64,000 nucleotides of DNA from NCBI GenBank assembly GCA_016713105.1, contig JADJPS010000017.1, positions 248,001-312,000 on the forward strand. The letters run 5' to 3'. This document shows positions 1 to 8,086 of this stretch, piece after piece. Origin of the DNA: Devosia sp. (lineage in GTDB: Bacteria; Pseudomonadota; Alphaproteobacteria; Rhizobiales; Devosiaceae). The stretch's first letter is position 1. Every line of letters begins with the position of its first letter. A model generated the notes under the pieces. The model had not been told where the DNA came from. It did not search any database and saw nothing but the letters and a program-made list of their open reading frames with translations. A program made the translations under genes and the position numbers.

Positions 1-149
1 GAGAAGTCGAAGGCGGTGTTGATGATGCCGGCCCGCCCCGACCTCAGCAGCGCGTTCGACATCTCACGGCAGCACGATTCGATACTGCGCTGCAGGACGA
101 TCATCGTCAGAAGGTCCAGCTCACCTGCCGATGGCGTCTCAGCACTCAT
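1..149 (-). CDS. hyuB: hydantoinase/oxoprolinase subunit B, second copy (partial)
   Basis: Only the first 49 or so codons are inside the window; the gene runs off the left edge. The visible N-terminus (DLLTMIVLQRSIES, then MSNALLRSGRAG and INTAFDFS) matches almost residue for residue the N-terminus of the complete HyuB at 2299-4110, so this is a paralogue of the same family (HyuB, the catalytic partner of the ATP-dependent HyuA). ATG at 147-149 is preceded by GAGGA about 7 bases upstream. It lies 61 bases downstream of hyuA on the same strand and probably belongs to the same operon, giving a hyuB-hyuA-hyuB' order. Family assignment is secure; substrate is unknown. Confidence 0.85.
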   Translation of the reverse strand, partial: MSAETPSAGELDLLTMIVLQRSIESCCREMSNALLRSGRAGIINTAFDF

Positions 150-210
150 TCCGGGTCCTCACGCATCGGGGCGGGGGCAGGCAGGCGTGGACACCGCGGC
201 GGGAGGGGCG

Positions 211-2292
211 TCACAGCTGCAGTTCGAGCATGACGTTTCCCTGCACGGTGATGCGCGCCTGCGCATATTCGGGAACGAAGATCACGGTGAGCAGGTCGTC
301 GATGATCGCCGGCCCCGCGACGACCTGGCCCACCGCGAGAGACGTCCGCTCGTAGGCGGTGACATCGGCCTGGCGGTCCTTGGTCACCTGCACGCGTCGC
401 TTTGTGGGCGGCGTATTCGTCATCACCACGGTAGTCTGTGCCTGATTGAGTGCCTCCGGAGCTTCATGCAGGCCGATGGCCTCGACGTTCCACTCCCAGA
501 ACTCGACGGCCTCCCCGGAGGAACGCACCCGGAAATAGTGCTCATGCAGATCATGGAAATCCTCGACCGCCGCGGCGAGATCCTCGGCGCTCTCGATCTG
601 CCCGCCCCCGCAAGGGCAGGGTAAGGTGCCAGACCTGGTCGGGTAGCAGGCCTGCGCGGAGAACCGCAGCCGCTGCCGCGCTACCGGCACGCCCATGTTG
701 TCGAGGAACGCGTTCGCCTCGGCAGCGAGTTCGGCGAGCGTGCGTCCGACGCCGACCTGATCGAAGCGATCGCTGTCGGTGCGCAAGGCCCTCCCGAACG
801 TCATCTTGACGTCGCCGGTCGCGATGCCGAAGGCGCTGAGGACGCCCGCCGCACGGGGGAAGAGCACGTGCTTGATCTGCAGGGACCTGGCTATCTCGGC
901 CGCGTGGAGGCCCGCGGCCGCTCCGCCGCCGACCAGCGTATACTCGCGCGGATCGATGCCGCGCTTGATGGTGATCTCCTCGATCGCGGTCACCATGTTC
1001 TGCTCGACCACGGCGCAGACAAGACAGGCGGCCTCTTCCACACTCATGCCAAGCCGCACTGCGACCGAGCTTCGGACGGCTTCGTAGGCCTTCTCGGGTG
1101 AGAGCTTGACCGTGTCGTCACCGAACCGCGCGGGATTGAGCAGCCCGCGCACCAGGTTCGCGTCGGTCACCGTCGCCGTGGTTCCGCCGCGCTGATAGCA
1201 GGCCGGACCCGGGAATGCTCCGGCCGAGTGGCGGCCCACATGGATCATGCCGCCTTCATCGATCTCGGCGATGGAGCCGCCGCCGGCCCCGATGGTCTTG
1301 ATGTCGGTGGACGGGATCGCGAAGATGTGCCCCCCGATCCTGCCGTCACGGTGCACTGCGGCCTCGCCGCCGCTCGAGACGGAAACGTCGAAACTGGTGC
1401 CGCCCATGTCGGTGGTGATCAGCCGGCCGCCAGGTACTTGCTCGAGAGCTCCGATCCGCGTGCTGGCAACGGGTGCGCCCGACGGGCCGGAGAGACACAG
1501 ATGTACTGGCTTGGCGATCGCCTCTGTGACGGAGATGCGTCCGCCGCTCAAGGTGACCACGGTGAACGTGCCGTTGAAGCCTCCCTCCTTGAGGCGTCGC
1601 TCGATGGCCATGAGGCTCTTCTGCACGATGGGTTTCAACGATGCGTCGAGCGCAACGGTCGAGGTGCGGCGATACTCGCGTACAACCGGGCTCACCTGGT
1701 GACCCAGGCTGAACGGGACATCTGGCAACATCTCGGCAATCAGTTCGCCGGTGCGCAACTCGTGCGCCGGGTTGGCGATCGACCACAGGTAGGAAACCGC
1801 TACCGCCTCGATCTCGAGCCGCTTCAGCCGCTCGAGCGATTGTCGCAGTTCCGTCTCCTCGAGGGCCACGAGGATACGTCCGTCCTCGAGCACGCGCTCG
1901 GTCACCGGCAGCGTCAGGGCGCGCGGGATGAACGGATCGGGATAGTCGACACGGACGATCGAGGTGTCCTCCTTGTGTCCCTCCCGGATCACCAGCGTAT
2001 CGCGGAAGCCCTTGGTGCAGAGCAGCGCGGTTCGCGCCGTCTTGTTCTCGAGAATGGCATTGGTTGCGGTCGTCGCACCCAGCGCGAGGTGCCTCACCCG
2101 GGCGAGAAACTCGTTCGTCGAAAGCGACAGCCCAGCGGCGGCGCGGCCGATGCCTTCGAAGATGCCATGCGAGATGTCGCCCGGTGAGCTCGAGTTCTTG
2201 AACAGCCGGCTGGTGCGGTCGCTGCCATAGAGGACGAAATCGGTGAACGTCCCGCCCACATCCACGCTCAGTTCGTATGTCGTCGCGGTCAT
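211..2292 (-). CDS. hyuA: hydantoinase/oxoprolinase family protein, subunit A
   Basis: 693 residues, the usual length for HyuA. The family uses ATP to activate a cyclic amide (N-methylhydantoin, hydantoin, 5-oxoproline) or a ketone (acetone carboxylase relatives), with HyuB as partner. The sugar-kinase-like N-terminus carries the phosphate-binding VDVGGTFTD at about residues 10-18, followed by the N-terminal hydantoinase domain. The central domain has the second nucleotide motif TTDMGGTSFDVSV near residue 295 and the GAGGGSIA turn. No signal peptide, so cytoplasmic. It starts 6 bases after the nominal stop of hyuB, consistent with translational coupling. The exact substrate cannot be told from sequence; the neighbouring sarcosine oxidase makes N-methylhydantoin an attractive guess. 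Confidence 0.9.
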   Translation of the reverse strand: MTATTYELSVDVGGTFTDFVLYGSDRTSRLFKNSSSPGDISHGIFEGIGRAAAGLSLSTNEFLARVRHLALGATTATNAILENKTARTALLCTKGFRDTLVIREGHKEDTSIVRVDYPDPFIPRALTLPVTERVLEDGRILVALEETELRQSLERLKRLEIEAVAVSYLWSIANPAHELRTGELIAEMLPDVPFSLGHQVSPVVREYRRTSTVALDASLKPIVQKSLMAIERRLKEGGFNGTFTVVTLSGGRISVTEAIAKPVHLCLSGPSGAPVASTRIGALEQVPGGRLITTDMGGTSFDVSVSSGGEAAVHRDGRIGGHIFAIPSTDIKTIGAGGGSIAEIDEGGMIHVGRHSAGAFPGPACYQRGGTTATVTDANLVRGLLNPARFGDDTVKLSPEKAYEAVRSSVAVRLGMSVEEAACLVCAVVEQNMVTAIEEITIKRGIDPREYTLVGGGAAAGLHAAEIARSLQIKHVLFPRAAGVLSAFGIATGDVKMTFGRALRTDSDRFDQVGVGRTLAELAAEANAFLDNMGVPVARQRLRFSAQACYPTRSGTLPCPCGGGQIESAEDLAAAVEDFHDLHEHYFRVRSSGEAVEFWEWNVEAIGLHEAPEALNQAQTTVVMTNTPPTKRRVQVTKDRQADVTAYERTSLAVGQVVAGPAIIDDLLTVIFVPEYAQARITVQGNVMLELQL

Positions 2293-2298
2293 TGTCGT

Positions 2299-4110
2299 TT
2301 ACCCTTGTGAACTCAGGCTCGCGCCATCTGGTCGCGCAGCTGCACGGTCTTGTCGGCATCGAGGGCGTAGAGGCCGGTTCCCTCGTCCTTTCTGAGCACG
2401 ACGCCGTAGACGTCGCGCGCGCTGTTCGGAGATCCAGCCTTCCTCGACCTTCTTGCGGACCAGTTCAGGCCTGCGCTTGAGGGGTGGGCCGTAGCCGCCG
2501 CCGCCAACGCTGTGCGACACCATCGCCTCGCCAGGCCTGACCGTAACGTCGCCGACACTGGGGACCGCGGTGCGGTTGCCCGCGGCATCCTCGACCCAGG
2601 TCCACATCCCGCCACCGGGTCCGCCGGACCGCACGCCGCGCGGCGGAAAGACGCGCGACGCGCCGTTGGTCATGAAGCGGATGGCATCGGTCGTCGGGCG
2701 CATCACAGTCGGCCCCGGGAGCCCCTCCCACTCGCCGTAGCCGCCGCTGTCGACGCGTATCTCCACCTTCTCGAAGTACATCGGCTGCTGCCGCTCGGCG
2801 ATCTCGACACTCATCTGCATGATGCCGCCGGCGCCGGCATTGCTCGAATAGGTGAACCAGCCGTCGTGGCCGCTGAGGGCGGGACCGCCCCATGAGGCGA
2901 GGAAGATCTGGTTGACGAAATAGCGCTCCTTGCGGGAGTCATAGCCGCTGACCACGGCACCCGAACTCGGGATGCCGATCGAGCTGCCCCCGAAACCGAG
3001 CCCGTCCCCCAGTTCGGCCATGGCCTCGTGGATGACGACCATGGTCGACTGGCACAGGTCGGTCGTGGCACTCGAGGTGGCGGCCGGGAACTTCGGCAAC
3101 CCGACGGCTGCCCCCTCGCGAACGAGGATGTTGACCCGGGCGAAGGCTCCGCTGCAGCGCGGTACCTCGGGGCCGAGACAGCTGAAGATGCCCTGCCGGC
3201 AGGCGCCGAGGACGATGGCCTCGGTCAGGTTGATGCCGAGCGGCAGGTTGTCTTCGTTGTCCCTGAGGTCGACGGTCACCTGCTCCTGGTCTGGATCGAT
3301 CTCGATGGTCACCCGGACGGGAAAGCCGTCGGGATAGCCGATGATCGGGTCGTAGAGCAGCTGCTTGGTCACCCGGCCCTTCGGCAGCGCACGAATGGCG
3401 CTGCGCGCCATGCGCTCGGCATAGACCTGGTACTGATCCATGAAGCTGAGAAAGGTACCGACGCCGTACTTTCGGCAGAGCTCGGTGATGCGGGCCTGTC
3501 CGATCCTCACGGCCGAGATCATGGCAAGGTAGTCGCCATAGAAGTGATCGGGTACGCGGATATTGGCCTTGCAGATGTCGAGGACATCCGGGAGGTCCCG
3601 GTAGTCGCGCTGGATCCGGATGCAGGGGAAGATCAGTCCTTCCTGGTAGACGTCCTTGGCCTCGGGATTGTAGGTCGTCGGCGTCGCGAAGCCCATATCG
3701 CTGAGGTGCGCCCGCGCCAGCGAGTAGCCGACCAGCGTCCCCTCGATGATCACCGGCGCGACCAGCGTGAGGTCGCCGCAATGGGTGTTGCCGAGATAGG
3801 CGCTGTTGCTGGCGAAGCAGTCGCCAGCACTGATCCCGTCACCGAACTTCTTGGCGATGGAACGCGGGATAAGGTCGATCGAGTTCAAGTGCAGCGGCAG
3901 TCCCGCAACCGAGGTGTTCACGGTCCGGAAATCACGGTCGACGAACGTACACGAGAAGTCGAACGCCGTGTTGATGAGTCCGGCCCGGCCGGTCTTCAGC
4001 AGAGCGTTCGACATGTCGAGACTGGTCGATTCGATGCTGCGCAGGAGCACCGTCATGGTCAGCAGGTCTATTCCCCGCTCCGCCGACGATGTCGTTTCCG
4101 TCTTGTTCAT
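2299..4110 (-). CDS. hyuB: hydantoinase/oxoprolinase family protein, subunit B (3' frameshift)
   Basis: 603 residues as read. Most of the length is typical HyuB: the N-terminal DLLTMTVLLRSIES and INTAFDFSC, the middle HCGDLTLVAPV, and the glycine-rich GGPGGGMWTW. HyuB acts with HyuA to open cyclic amides. The last 42 or so codons look wrong (RRLRRRAQKG... to 2299). In the next frame the DNA encodes the family-typical ending ARDVYGVVLRKDEG through DQMARA, stopping at 2313. The switch falls at the CGCGCGCGC tract 2414-2422, so the intact gene probably ends at 2313 and the sequence carries a one-base gain (or two-base loss) there. The start overlaps the aminotransferase stop (ATGA), so the genes are coupled. 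Confidence 0.88.
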   Translation of the reverse strand: MNKTETTSSAERGIDLLTMTVLLRSIESTSLDMSNALLKTGRAGLINTAFDFSCTFVDRDFRTVNTSVAGLPLHLNSIDLIPRSIAKKFGDGISAGDCFASNSAYLGNTHCGDLTLVAPVIIEGTLVGYSLARAHLSDMGFATPTTYNPEAKDVYQEGLIFPCIRIQRDYRDLPDVLDICKANIRVPDHFYGDYLAMISAVRIGQARITELCRKYGVGTFLSFMDQYQVYAERMARSAIRALPKGRVTKQLLYDPIIGYPDGFPVRVTIEIDPDQEQVTVDLRDNEDNLPLGINLTEAIVLGACRQGIFSCLGPEVPRCSGAFARVNILVREGAAVGLPKFPAATSSATTDLCQSTMVVIHEAMAELGDGLGFGGSSIGIPSSGAVVSGYDSRKERYFVNQIFLASWGGPALSGHDGWFTYSSNAGAGGIMQMSVEIAERQQPMYFEKVEIRVDSGGYGEWEGLPGPTVMRPTTDAIRFMTNGASRVFPPRGVRSGGPGGGMWTWVEDAAGNRTAVPSVGDVTVRPGEAMVSHSVGGGGYGPPLKRRPELVRKKVEEGWISEQRARRLRRRAQKGRGNRPLRPRCRQDRAAARPDGASLSSQG

Positions 4111-5567
4111 AGCCTCGATGCCTTGTTCGGTGATTGGTCTGTTCTGCCCGACGCCAGCGCGGACTGATTCCGTTCGAGCGCCTCCGCGAGCGCGTCCAGC
4201 GCCGCAAACAGATGACGCCGGGGAATGGTGAGGGGCGACATCCAGCGGATGGTGCTGTTGTGCGGTCCGCCGACGCTGAAGGGATAGCCCTGCAGCAACA
4301 GGGAATCGCCGGTACCTTCGGCGAGCATCCGGTAGAGCGGCGTCCCCGGCTGACGTCCGTCGGCCACTGGCGCGCCGCTCGCCTTGTCGCGAACGAGCTC
4401 GATCGCGGCGGTCATGCCCGCGGTGCGGATTTCGGCAACCACCGGAAGGCGCTTCAGCGGAGCGAGCCGTTCCGCCACGTCCGTTGCGAGCTGCTTGGCG
4501 CGCCCCAGCAGGTCGTCACCGGCATCCAGGACGACGTCGAGCGTGGCCTGCGCGGCGGTGAGGACCACGGGGTTCGCGTTCTGGCCGTTATAGGCGGCAA
4601 TTCCCTTGGCGCGCTCGGCCACTTCGCCGGTGAGGGCAATCGCCGCGAATGGGAACGCGCCGCCGAGCCCCTTGCCGGCGGTGACGATGTCGGCGCGCAC
4701 GCCGTGCCGCTCGTGGGCCCAGACGTCGCCGGTGAGCAGGAAGCCGTTGGCGATCTCGTCGACGACGAGCAGCGCGCCGATGCGGTCGCAGATCTCGCGC
4801 AGGCGCTGGAGCCACCCTTCGGGAAGGGGAATGTGACCGTTGTTCTGCTCGGCCTCGACGATGACGCAGGCCACGTCATCGACGCCGGAATTGGGGCCGG
4901 CCAGGGCGCGCTCGAGCAGGTCGGCGCAGGCAAGTCCGCAGCTCTCGCGCTTCAGCCCCAGCGGGCAACTGAAGCAATCCGGATAGGGCTGGAAGGAGAC
5001 GGGCTGGGACCGGTTGCCCCAGTCGTAGCCGTGGAGCCGCGCCAGTGAGGTGAACTCCCAGGCAAGACCCCAGATGCCATGGAAGCAGTTGCTGAAGGCG
5101 ACGATGGTGCGCCGGCCGGTCGCCCGCATCGCGATTCGCACCGCGATCTCGTTCGCCTGGCTGCCCGACAGCGTGAGAATGACCCGCGCGTCCTCGCGCA
5201 TCTTCTCCGGCAGCATGGCGGAGAAGGTCTCGACGAGGCGGGCGCGGACCTCACCTTGCACGTCTCCCGATACGCTGAGCTGCGCCGCCTGCGCCTGTAT
5301 CGCCGCAACGACGTGAGGATGCGAGATGCCGACATAGGTGCAGGTGCGCCCCGGCCAAAGGTCGACGAAGCGGTTGCCGTCGGCATCCTCGAAGATCGTG
5401 CCCTTGCCGCCGGCATAGGCGAGCGGGCTTCCCCGGCTCATGCCGTTGGAGAACTCGAGCGCATCCAGGCGATCGATGATTGCCCGCGACTTCGGCCCGG
5501 GCAACGCGTTGCTGACGACCCGCGGGCCGTCATGCGAAAGCTGTTCCAGGGCCTGTTCTGAGATCAT
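4107..5567 (-). CDS. class III aminotransferase (glutamate-1-semialdehyde aminomutase-like)
   Basis: 486 residues, PLP-dependent fold type I aminotransferase, subgroup III. The PLP lysine lies in TAGKGLGGAFPF at about residues 294-305, preceded by the cofactor-binding VVDEIANGFLL, and the substrate-side DADGNRFVDLWPG lies near residues 65-76. An internal Cys-rich loop (CFSCPLGLKRESCGLAC) is seen in a subset of glutamate-1-semialdehyde mutase-like catabolic aminotransferases. A role in haem synthesis is unlikely because the gene sits in a TRAP/hydantoinase operon; it more likely transaminates the imported compound or its ring-opened product. It overlaps hyuB by 4 bases. A 209-base gap before it, holding an inverted repeat, may contain an internal promoter. 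Confidence 0.88.
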   Translation of the reverse strand: MISEQALEQLSHDGPRVVSNALPGPKSRAIIDRLDALEFSNGMSRGSPLAYAGGKGTIFEDADGNRFVDLWPGRTCTYVGISHPHVVAAIQAQAAQLSVSGDVQGEVRARLVETFSAMLPEKMREDARVILTLSGSQANEIAVRIAMRATGRRTIVAFSNCFHGIWGLAWEFTSLARLHGYDWGNRSQPVSFQPYPDCFSCPLGLKRESCGLACADLLERALAGPNSGVDDVACVIVEAEQNNGHIPLPEGWLQRLREICDRIGALLVVDEIANGFLLTGDVWAHERHGVRADIVTAGKGLGGAFPFAAIALTGEVAERAKGIAAYNGQNANPVVLTAAQATLDVVLDAGDDLLGRAKQLATDVAERLAPLKRLPVVAEIRTAGMTAAIELVRDKASGAPVADGRQPGTPLYRMLAEGTGDSLLLQGYPFSVGGPHNSTIRWMSPLTIPRRHLFAALDALAEALERNQSALASGRTDQSPNKASRL

Positions 5568-5668
5568 TCAGGGTGTCTCGCTGCATCGGGCGGAGCGGAG
5601 AAAGAGAGCCCCGCGGCCATGGCCGACGTTCAACGGCCGCAGTCGAGATTGGCCAAGTAAGGATTTGC

Positions 5669-5711
5669 GATCAAATCGATAGTCGCCATGACCAATATCG
5701 ACCAATTTGAT
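5669..5711. promoter_or_regulatory. inverted repeat between ridA-like gene and aminotransferase
   Basis: ATCAAAT at 5670-5676 and ATTTGAT at 5705-5711 form a perfect 7-base inverted repeat, with CGAT (5677-5680) and ATCG (5697-5700) extending the symmetry. The minus strand also shows TTGGTC twice, separated by GATA. It lies in the only long gap inside the otherwise tight operon (5568-5776), so it may be an operator for an internal promoter of the aminotransferase-hyuBA part, or an mRNA hairpin. No regulator family can be assigned. Confidence 0.35.
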
Positions 5712-5776
5712 GGCAGTGGTCGCAGTGTCGGCAGCGCGGGACTTGTGCCGGTTGCGCGGGCCCAGCCGAACGACGA

Positions 5777-6163
5777 TCAGGCTTTGGGCACAAACGCGAC
5801 GGCAGCGATTTCCACCCGCGCCCCCTTGAGCAGCGTCGCTTCGACCAGCGTGCTGGCAGGCGGGTCCTCGCCGATGAACTGTGACCGGACCTTGGCGAAC
5901 AGTGGATAGAGGGAGAGATCGGAGAGGAACGTGTCCGTGCGCACGAGCTGTCGTACGGTCGCGCCGGACTTGCCCAGCACAGCCTCGAGGTTCCTGAAGC
6001 ACGCCGTGACCTCGTCCTCGAACGGCAGCGAGAGGTCGTTGGAGGCGGCCTCGCCCGGCACGCCGAGCTGGCCCGCAACGAACACGAGGGCACCCGCTCC
6101 CACCGGCACGACGGTGGCATCACTGTAGGATTTGACGTGCGGGTTCGGGACGAAGAGGGTCAT
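5777..6163 (-). CDS. RidA/YjgF-family protein
   Basis: 128 residues, one chorismate-mutase-like RidA domain (trimeric, cytoplasmic). Family features are the GQLG turn near residue 31, RTDTFLSD in the middle and VEIAAVAFV at the C-terminus. Archetypal RidA proteins hydrolyse reactive enamine/imine intermediates with a conserved Arg in the motif RLPxDxxVEIEAIA. Here the aligned residue appears to be Thr (EATLLKGARVEIAAVA), so it belongs to one of the Rid subgroups without the deaminase arginine and may bind a pathway intermediate instead. It is placed between the TRAP transporter and the aminotransferase, as is common for Rid proteins in amino-compound catabolic operons. Confidence 0.87.
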   Translation of the reverse strand: MTLFVPNPHVKSYSDATVVPVGAGALVFVAGQLGVPGEAASNDLSLPFEDEVTACFRNLEAVLGKSGATVRQLVRTDTFLSDLSLYPLFAKVRSQFIGEDPPASTLVEATLLKGARVEIAAVAFVPKA

Positions 6164-6214
6164 GCGGGTTCTCGCTCGATCGGCAGGGTGGAGGCAGTCC
6201 GGCGCAGCCGGTCG

Positions 6215-7528
6215 CTAGCGCTTCATCATCTCGGTCGGCAGCCAGGTGACGAGCTGTGGGAAGAAGTAAAACAGCATCAGCAGCAGGATGTTGACCGCGA
6301 CGTAGGGCCAGATGCCCCGGATTATGCTGTCGAGCCGCACGTCGGGTGCGACGGCCTTGATGGTGTAGAGGTTGAGCCCCACTGGCGGGGTCACCAGCGC
6401 GATCTCGATCAGGATCGTGATGACGATGCCGAACCAGACCTTGCTCCAGCCCATCGAGGCGACAATCGGCAGCACGACGGGCAGCGTCAGGGCCAGGATG
6501 CCGAACCCATCCATGAACATCCCGAGCACGATGTAGATGGCCACCAGCGCCAGGAACAGCACGAACGGGTTGAGGTTGAGCGAGACGACGAAGTCGATGA
6601 AGTCGGCGGCGACCCCTGACACGGCTAGGAAGCGACTGAACAGCAGACCGCCGATGACGATGGTGAAGATCGAGGCCGTGGTGATCAGCGTGTCGCGGCT
6701 GATGCGCAGCAGCATTGCGCCCGTCACCCGCCGCTTCAGCAGTCCGAGCAACAGCACCAGCGCCACCCCGACGGCGCCGCCCTCGGTCGGCGTCCAGAAG
6801 CCGAACACGATCCCGGCGACGATGGTGGCGGCAACGAAGCCGAATGGTACGACCGATACGAGGCCATTCAGCTGCTCCTTCAAGGAAAACGCCTGGCCGT
6901 GAGGCGCCATCTGCGGATTGAGCCGCGACAGGATGATGATGACGACCGTATAGGCCGCGGCCGTGATGATGCCGGGGATCACGCCCGCCATCAGCAACTG
7001 GCCGATCGACTCCTGGGCCATGATGCCGAAGACGACGAGCGCGACGCTCGGCGGGATCAGCAGGGCCAGCGTCCCCGCCGAGGCGACGATGCCGGTGCTG
7101 ATCTGGTCGTGGTCGCCGTACTTGCGCATCTCCGGCAGTGTGACCCGTGTCATCGCCGCCGTCGAAGACGTGCTGGAGCCGGTGATGGCGCCAAAACCGG
7201 CGCAGGCCAGGTTGGCGGAGATCGCCATGCCGCCGCGATAGCGGCCGAAGAAGCGGTTGAAGGCGGTGAACAGGTCGGAGCTGATGCCGATGGCCGCGGC
7301 GAGTTCGCCCAGCAGCACGAACAGCGGCACGACCACGAAAGAGTATGTCGTCGAGACGTTGAGGGCGCTGCCCGACAGCACGGTGAGCGTGCCCTCCAGC
7401 GTGCCCGTCAGGGCCCACATGCCGACAAACCCCGCAATCATCAGCGAGACACCGATCGGCACGCCCACGGTCATGAGGAACAGCAGTAGGACGATCGGTC
7501 CAGCGACATCGAGGCCGAGCATGGTCAT
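6215..7528 (-). CDS. dctM: TRAP transporter large permease, DctM subunit
   Basis: 437 residues, the normal length for DctM, with about 12 hydrophobic segments from PIVLLLFLMTVGVPIGVSLMIAG at the N-terminus to the last helix YVAVNILLLMLFYF. It is the sodium-coupled translocation subunit of a tripartite ATP-independent periplasmic transporter and works with DctQ (7525-8019) and the periplasmic DctP (8087-9133). Typical DctM stretches are SGSSTSSTAAMTRVTLPEMRKYG and IPPSVALVVFGIMAQESIGQLLMAG. It overlaps dctQ by 4 bases. The operon context points to a carboxylate- or amide-containing nitrogen compound as substrate. Confidence 0.93.
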   Translation of the reverse strand: MTMLGLDVAGPIVLLLFLMTVGVPIGVSLMIAGFVGMWALTGTLEGTLTVLSGSALNVSTTYSFVVVPLFVLLGELAAAIGISSDLFTAFNRFFGRYRGGMAISANLACAGFGAITGSSTSSTAAMTRVTLPEMRKYGDHDQISTGIVASAGTLALLIPPSVALVVFGIMAQESIGQLLMAGVIPGIITAAAYTVVIIILSRLNPQMAPHGQAFSLKEQLNGLVSVVPFGFVAATIVAGIVFGFWTPTEGGAVGVALVLLLGLLKRRVTGAMLLRISRDTLITTASIFTIVIGGLLFSRFLAVSGVAADFIDFVVSLNLNPFVLFLALVAIYIVLGMFMDGFGILALTLPVVLPIVASMGWSKVWFGIVITILIEIALVTPPVGLNLYTIKAVAPDVRLDSIIRGIWPYVAVNILLLMLFYFFPQLVTWLPTEMMKR

Positions 7529-8019
7529 ACCTGTTCGTTGTGCGTTGCGCGTGGCGCAGTGAGATCGATGGCGATGTTGACGAGTGTCTGCACCAGCCCG
7601 AGCAGAGTGCCGATGAACACGAAGCTCAGCGGCAGGGCGAGCGGCACCGGAGGAACCGCCGGAAGCCAGCGGCCTTCGGTGATCGCCAGATAGAGGTGCC
7701 GTCCGCTGCCCGCACAGAGCAGGCCGTAGCCGACGGCAACCGCGAGGTTCTGGATGATCGACAGCACCAGCGCTGTCCTGCCGCTCGCATTCTGGACGAA
7801 GATCTCCATGCGGATGTCGCGGCGCGCGTGGCTGACGAGGATCAGCGGCAGAAACGTGATCGCGCAGAACGACATCTCGACGAAGACGATGTCTCCGGGC
7901 AGCGCCTGCCCGAGCAGCTGGCGGCTGCCGATATCGACGAATATGGAAACAACGATCACGGCGAACACGAACACGGTGAGGCCGGTGATCACGTTCCTTG
8001 TGGCGGTCAGCAGCTTCAT
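7525..8019 (-). CDS. dctQ: TRAP transporter small permease, DctQ subunit
   Basis: 164 residues with four predicted membrane helices (TGLTVFVFAVIVVSIFVDIGSR; EMSFCAITFLPLILVSHARRD; LSIIQNLAVAVGYGLLC; ALPLSFVFIGTLLGLVQTLV). The short polar RRDIRME after helix two is the usual DctQ signature. It pairs with DctM in the inner membrane. It overlaps dctM by 4 bases and follows dctP after 67 bases. Confidence 0.92.
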   Translation of the reverse strand: MKLLTATRNVITGLTVFVFAVIVVSIFVDIGSRQLLGQALPGDIVFVEMSFCAITFLPLILVSHARRDIRMEIFVQNASGRTALVLSIIQNLAVAVGYGLLCAGSGRHLYLAITEGRWLPAVPPVPLALPLSFVFIGTLLGLVQTLVNIAIDLTAPRATHNEQV

Positions 8020-8086
8020 CTGAGCTCCGCGCTATGAACAGAGGGGGGCGCGGCGGCGAGCGCCGCGCCCGATCAGGTGTGACAGA

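Noticed and set aside
4107..5567. Haem-pathway glutamate-1-semialdehyde aminomutase (hemL)
   Set aside because: Alphaproteobacteria normally make aminolevulinate by the ALA synthase route, and the operon context is catabolic; only fold similarity remains.
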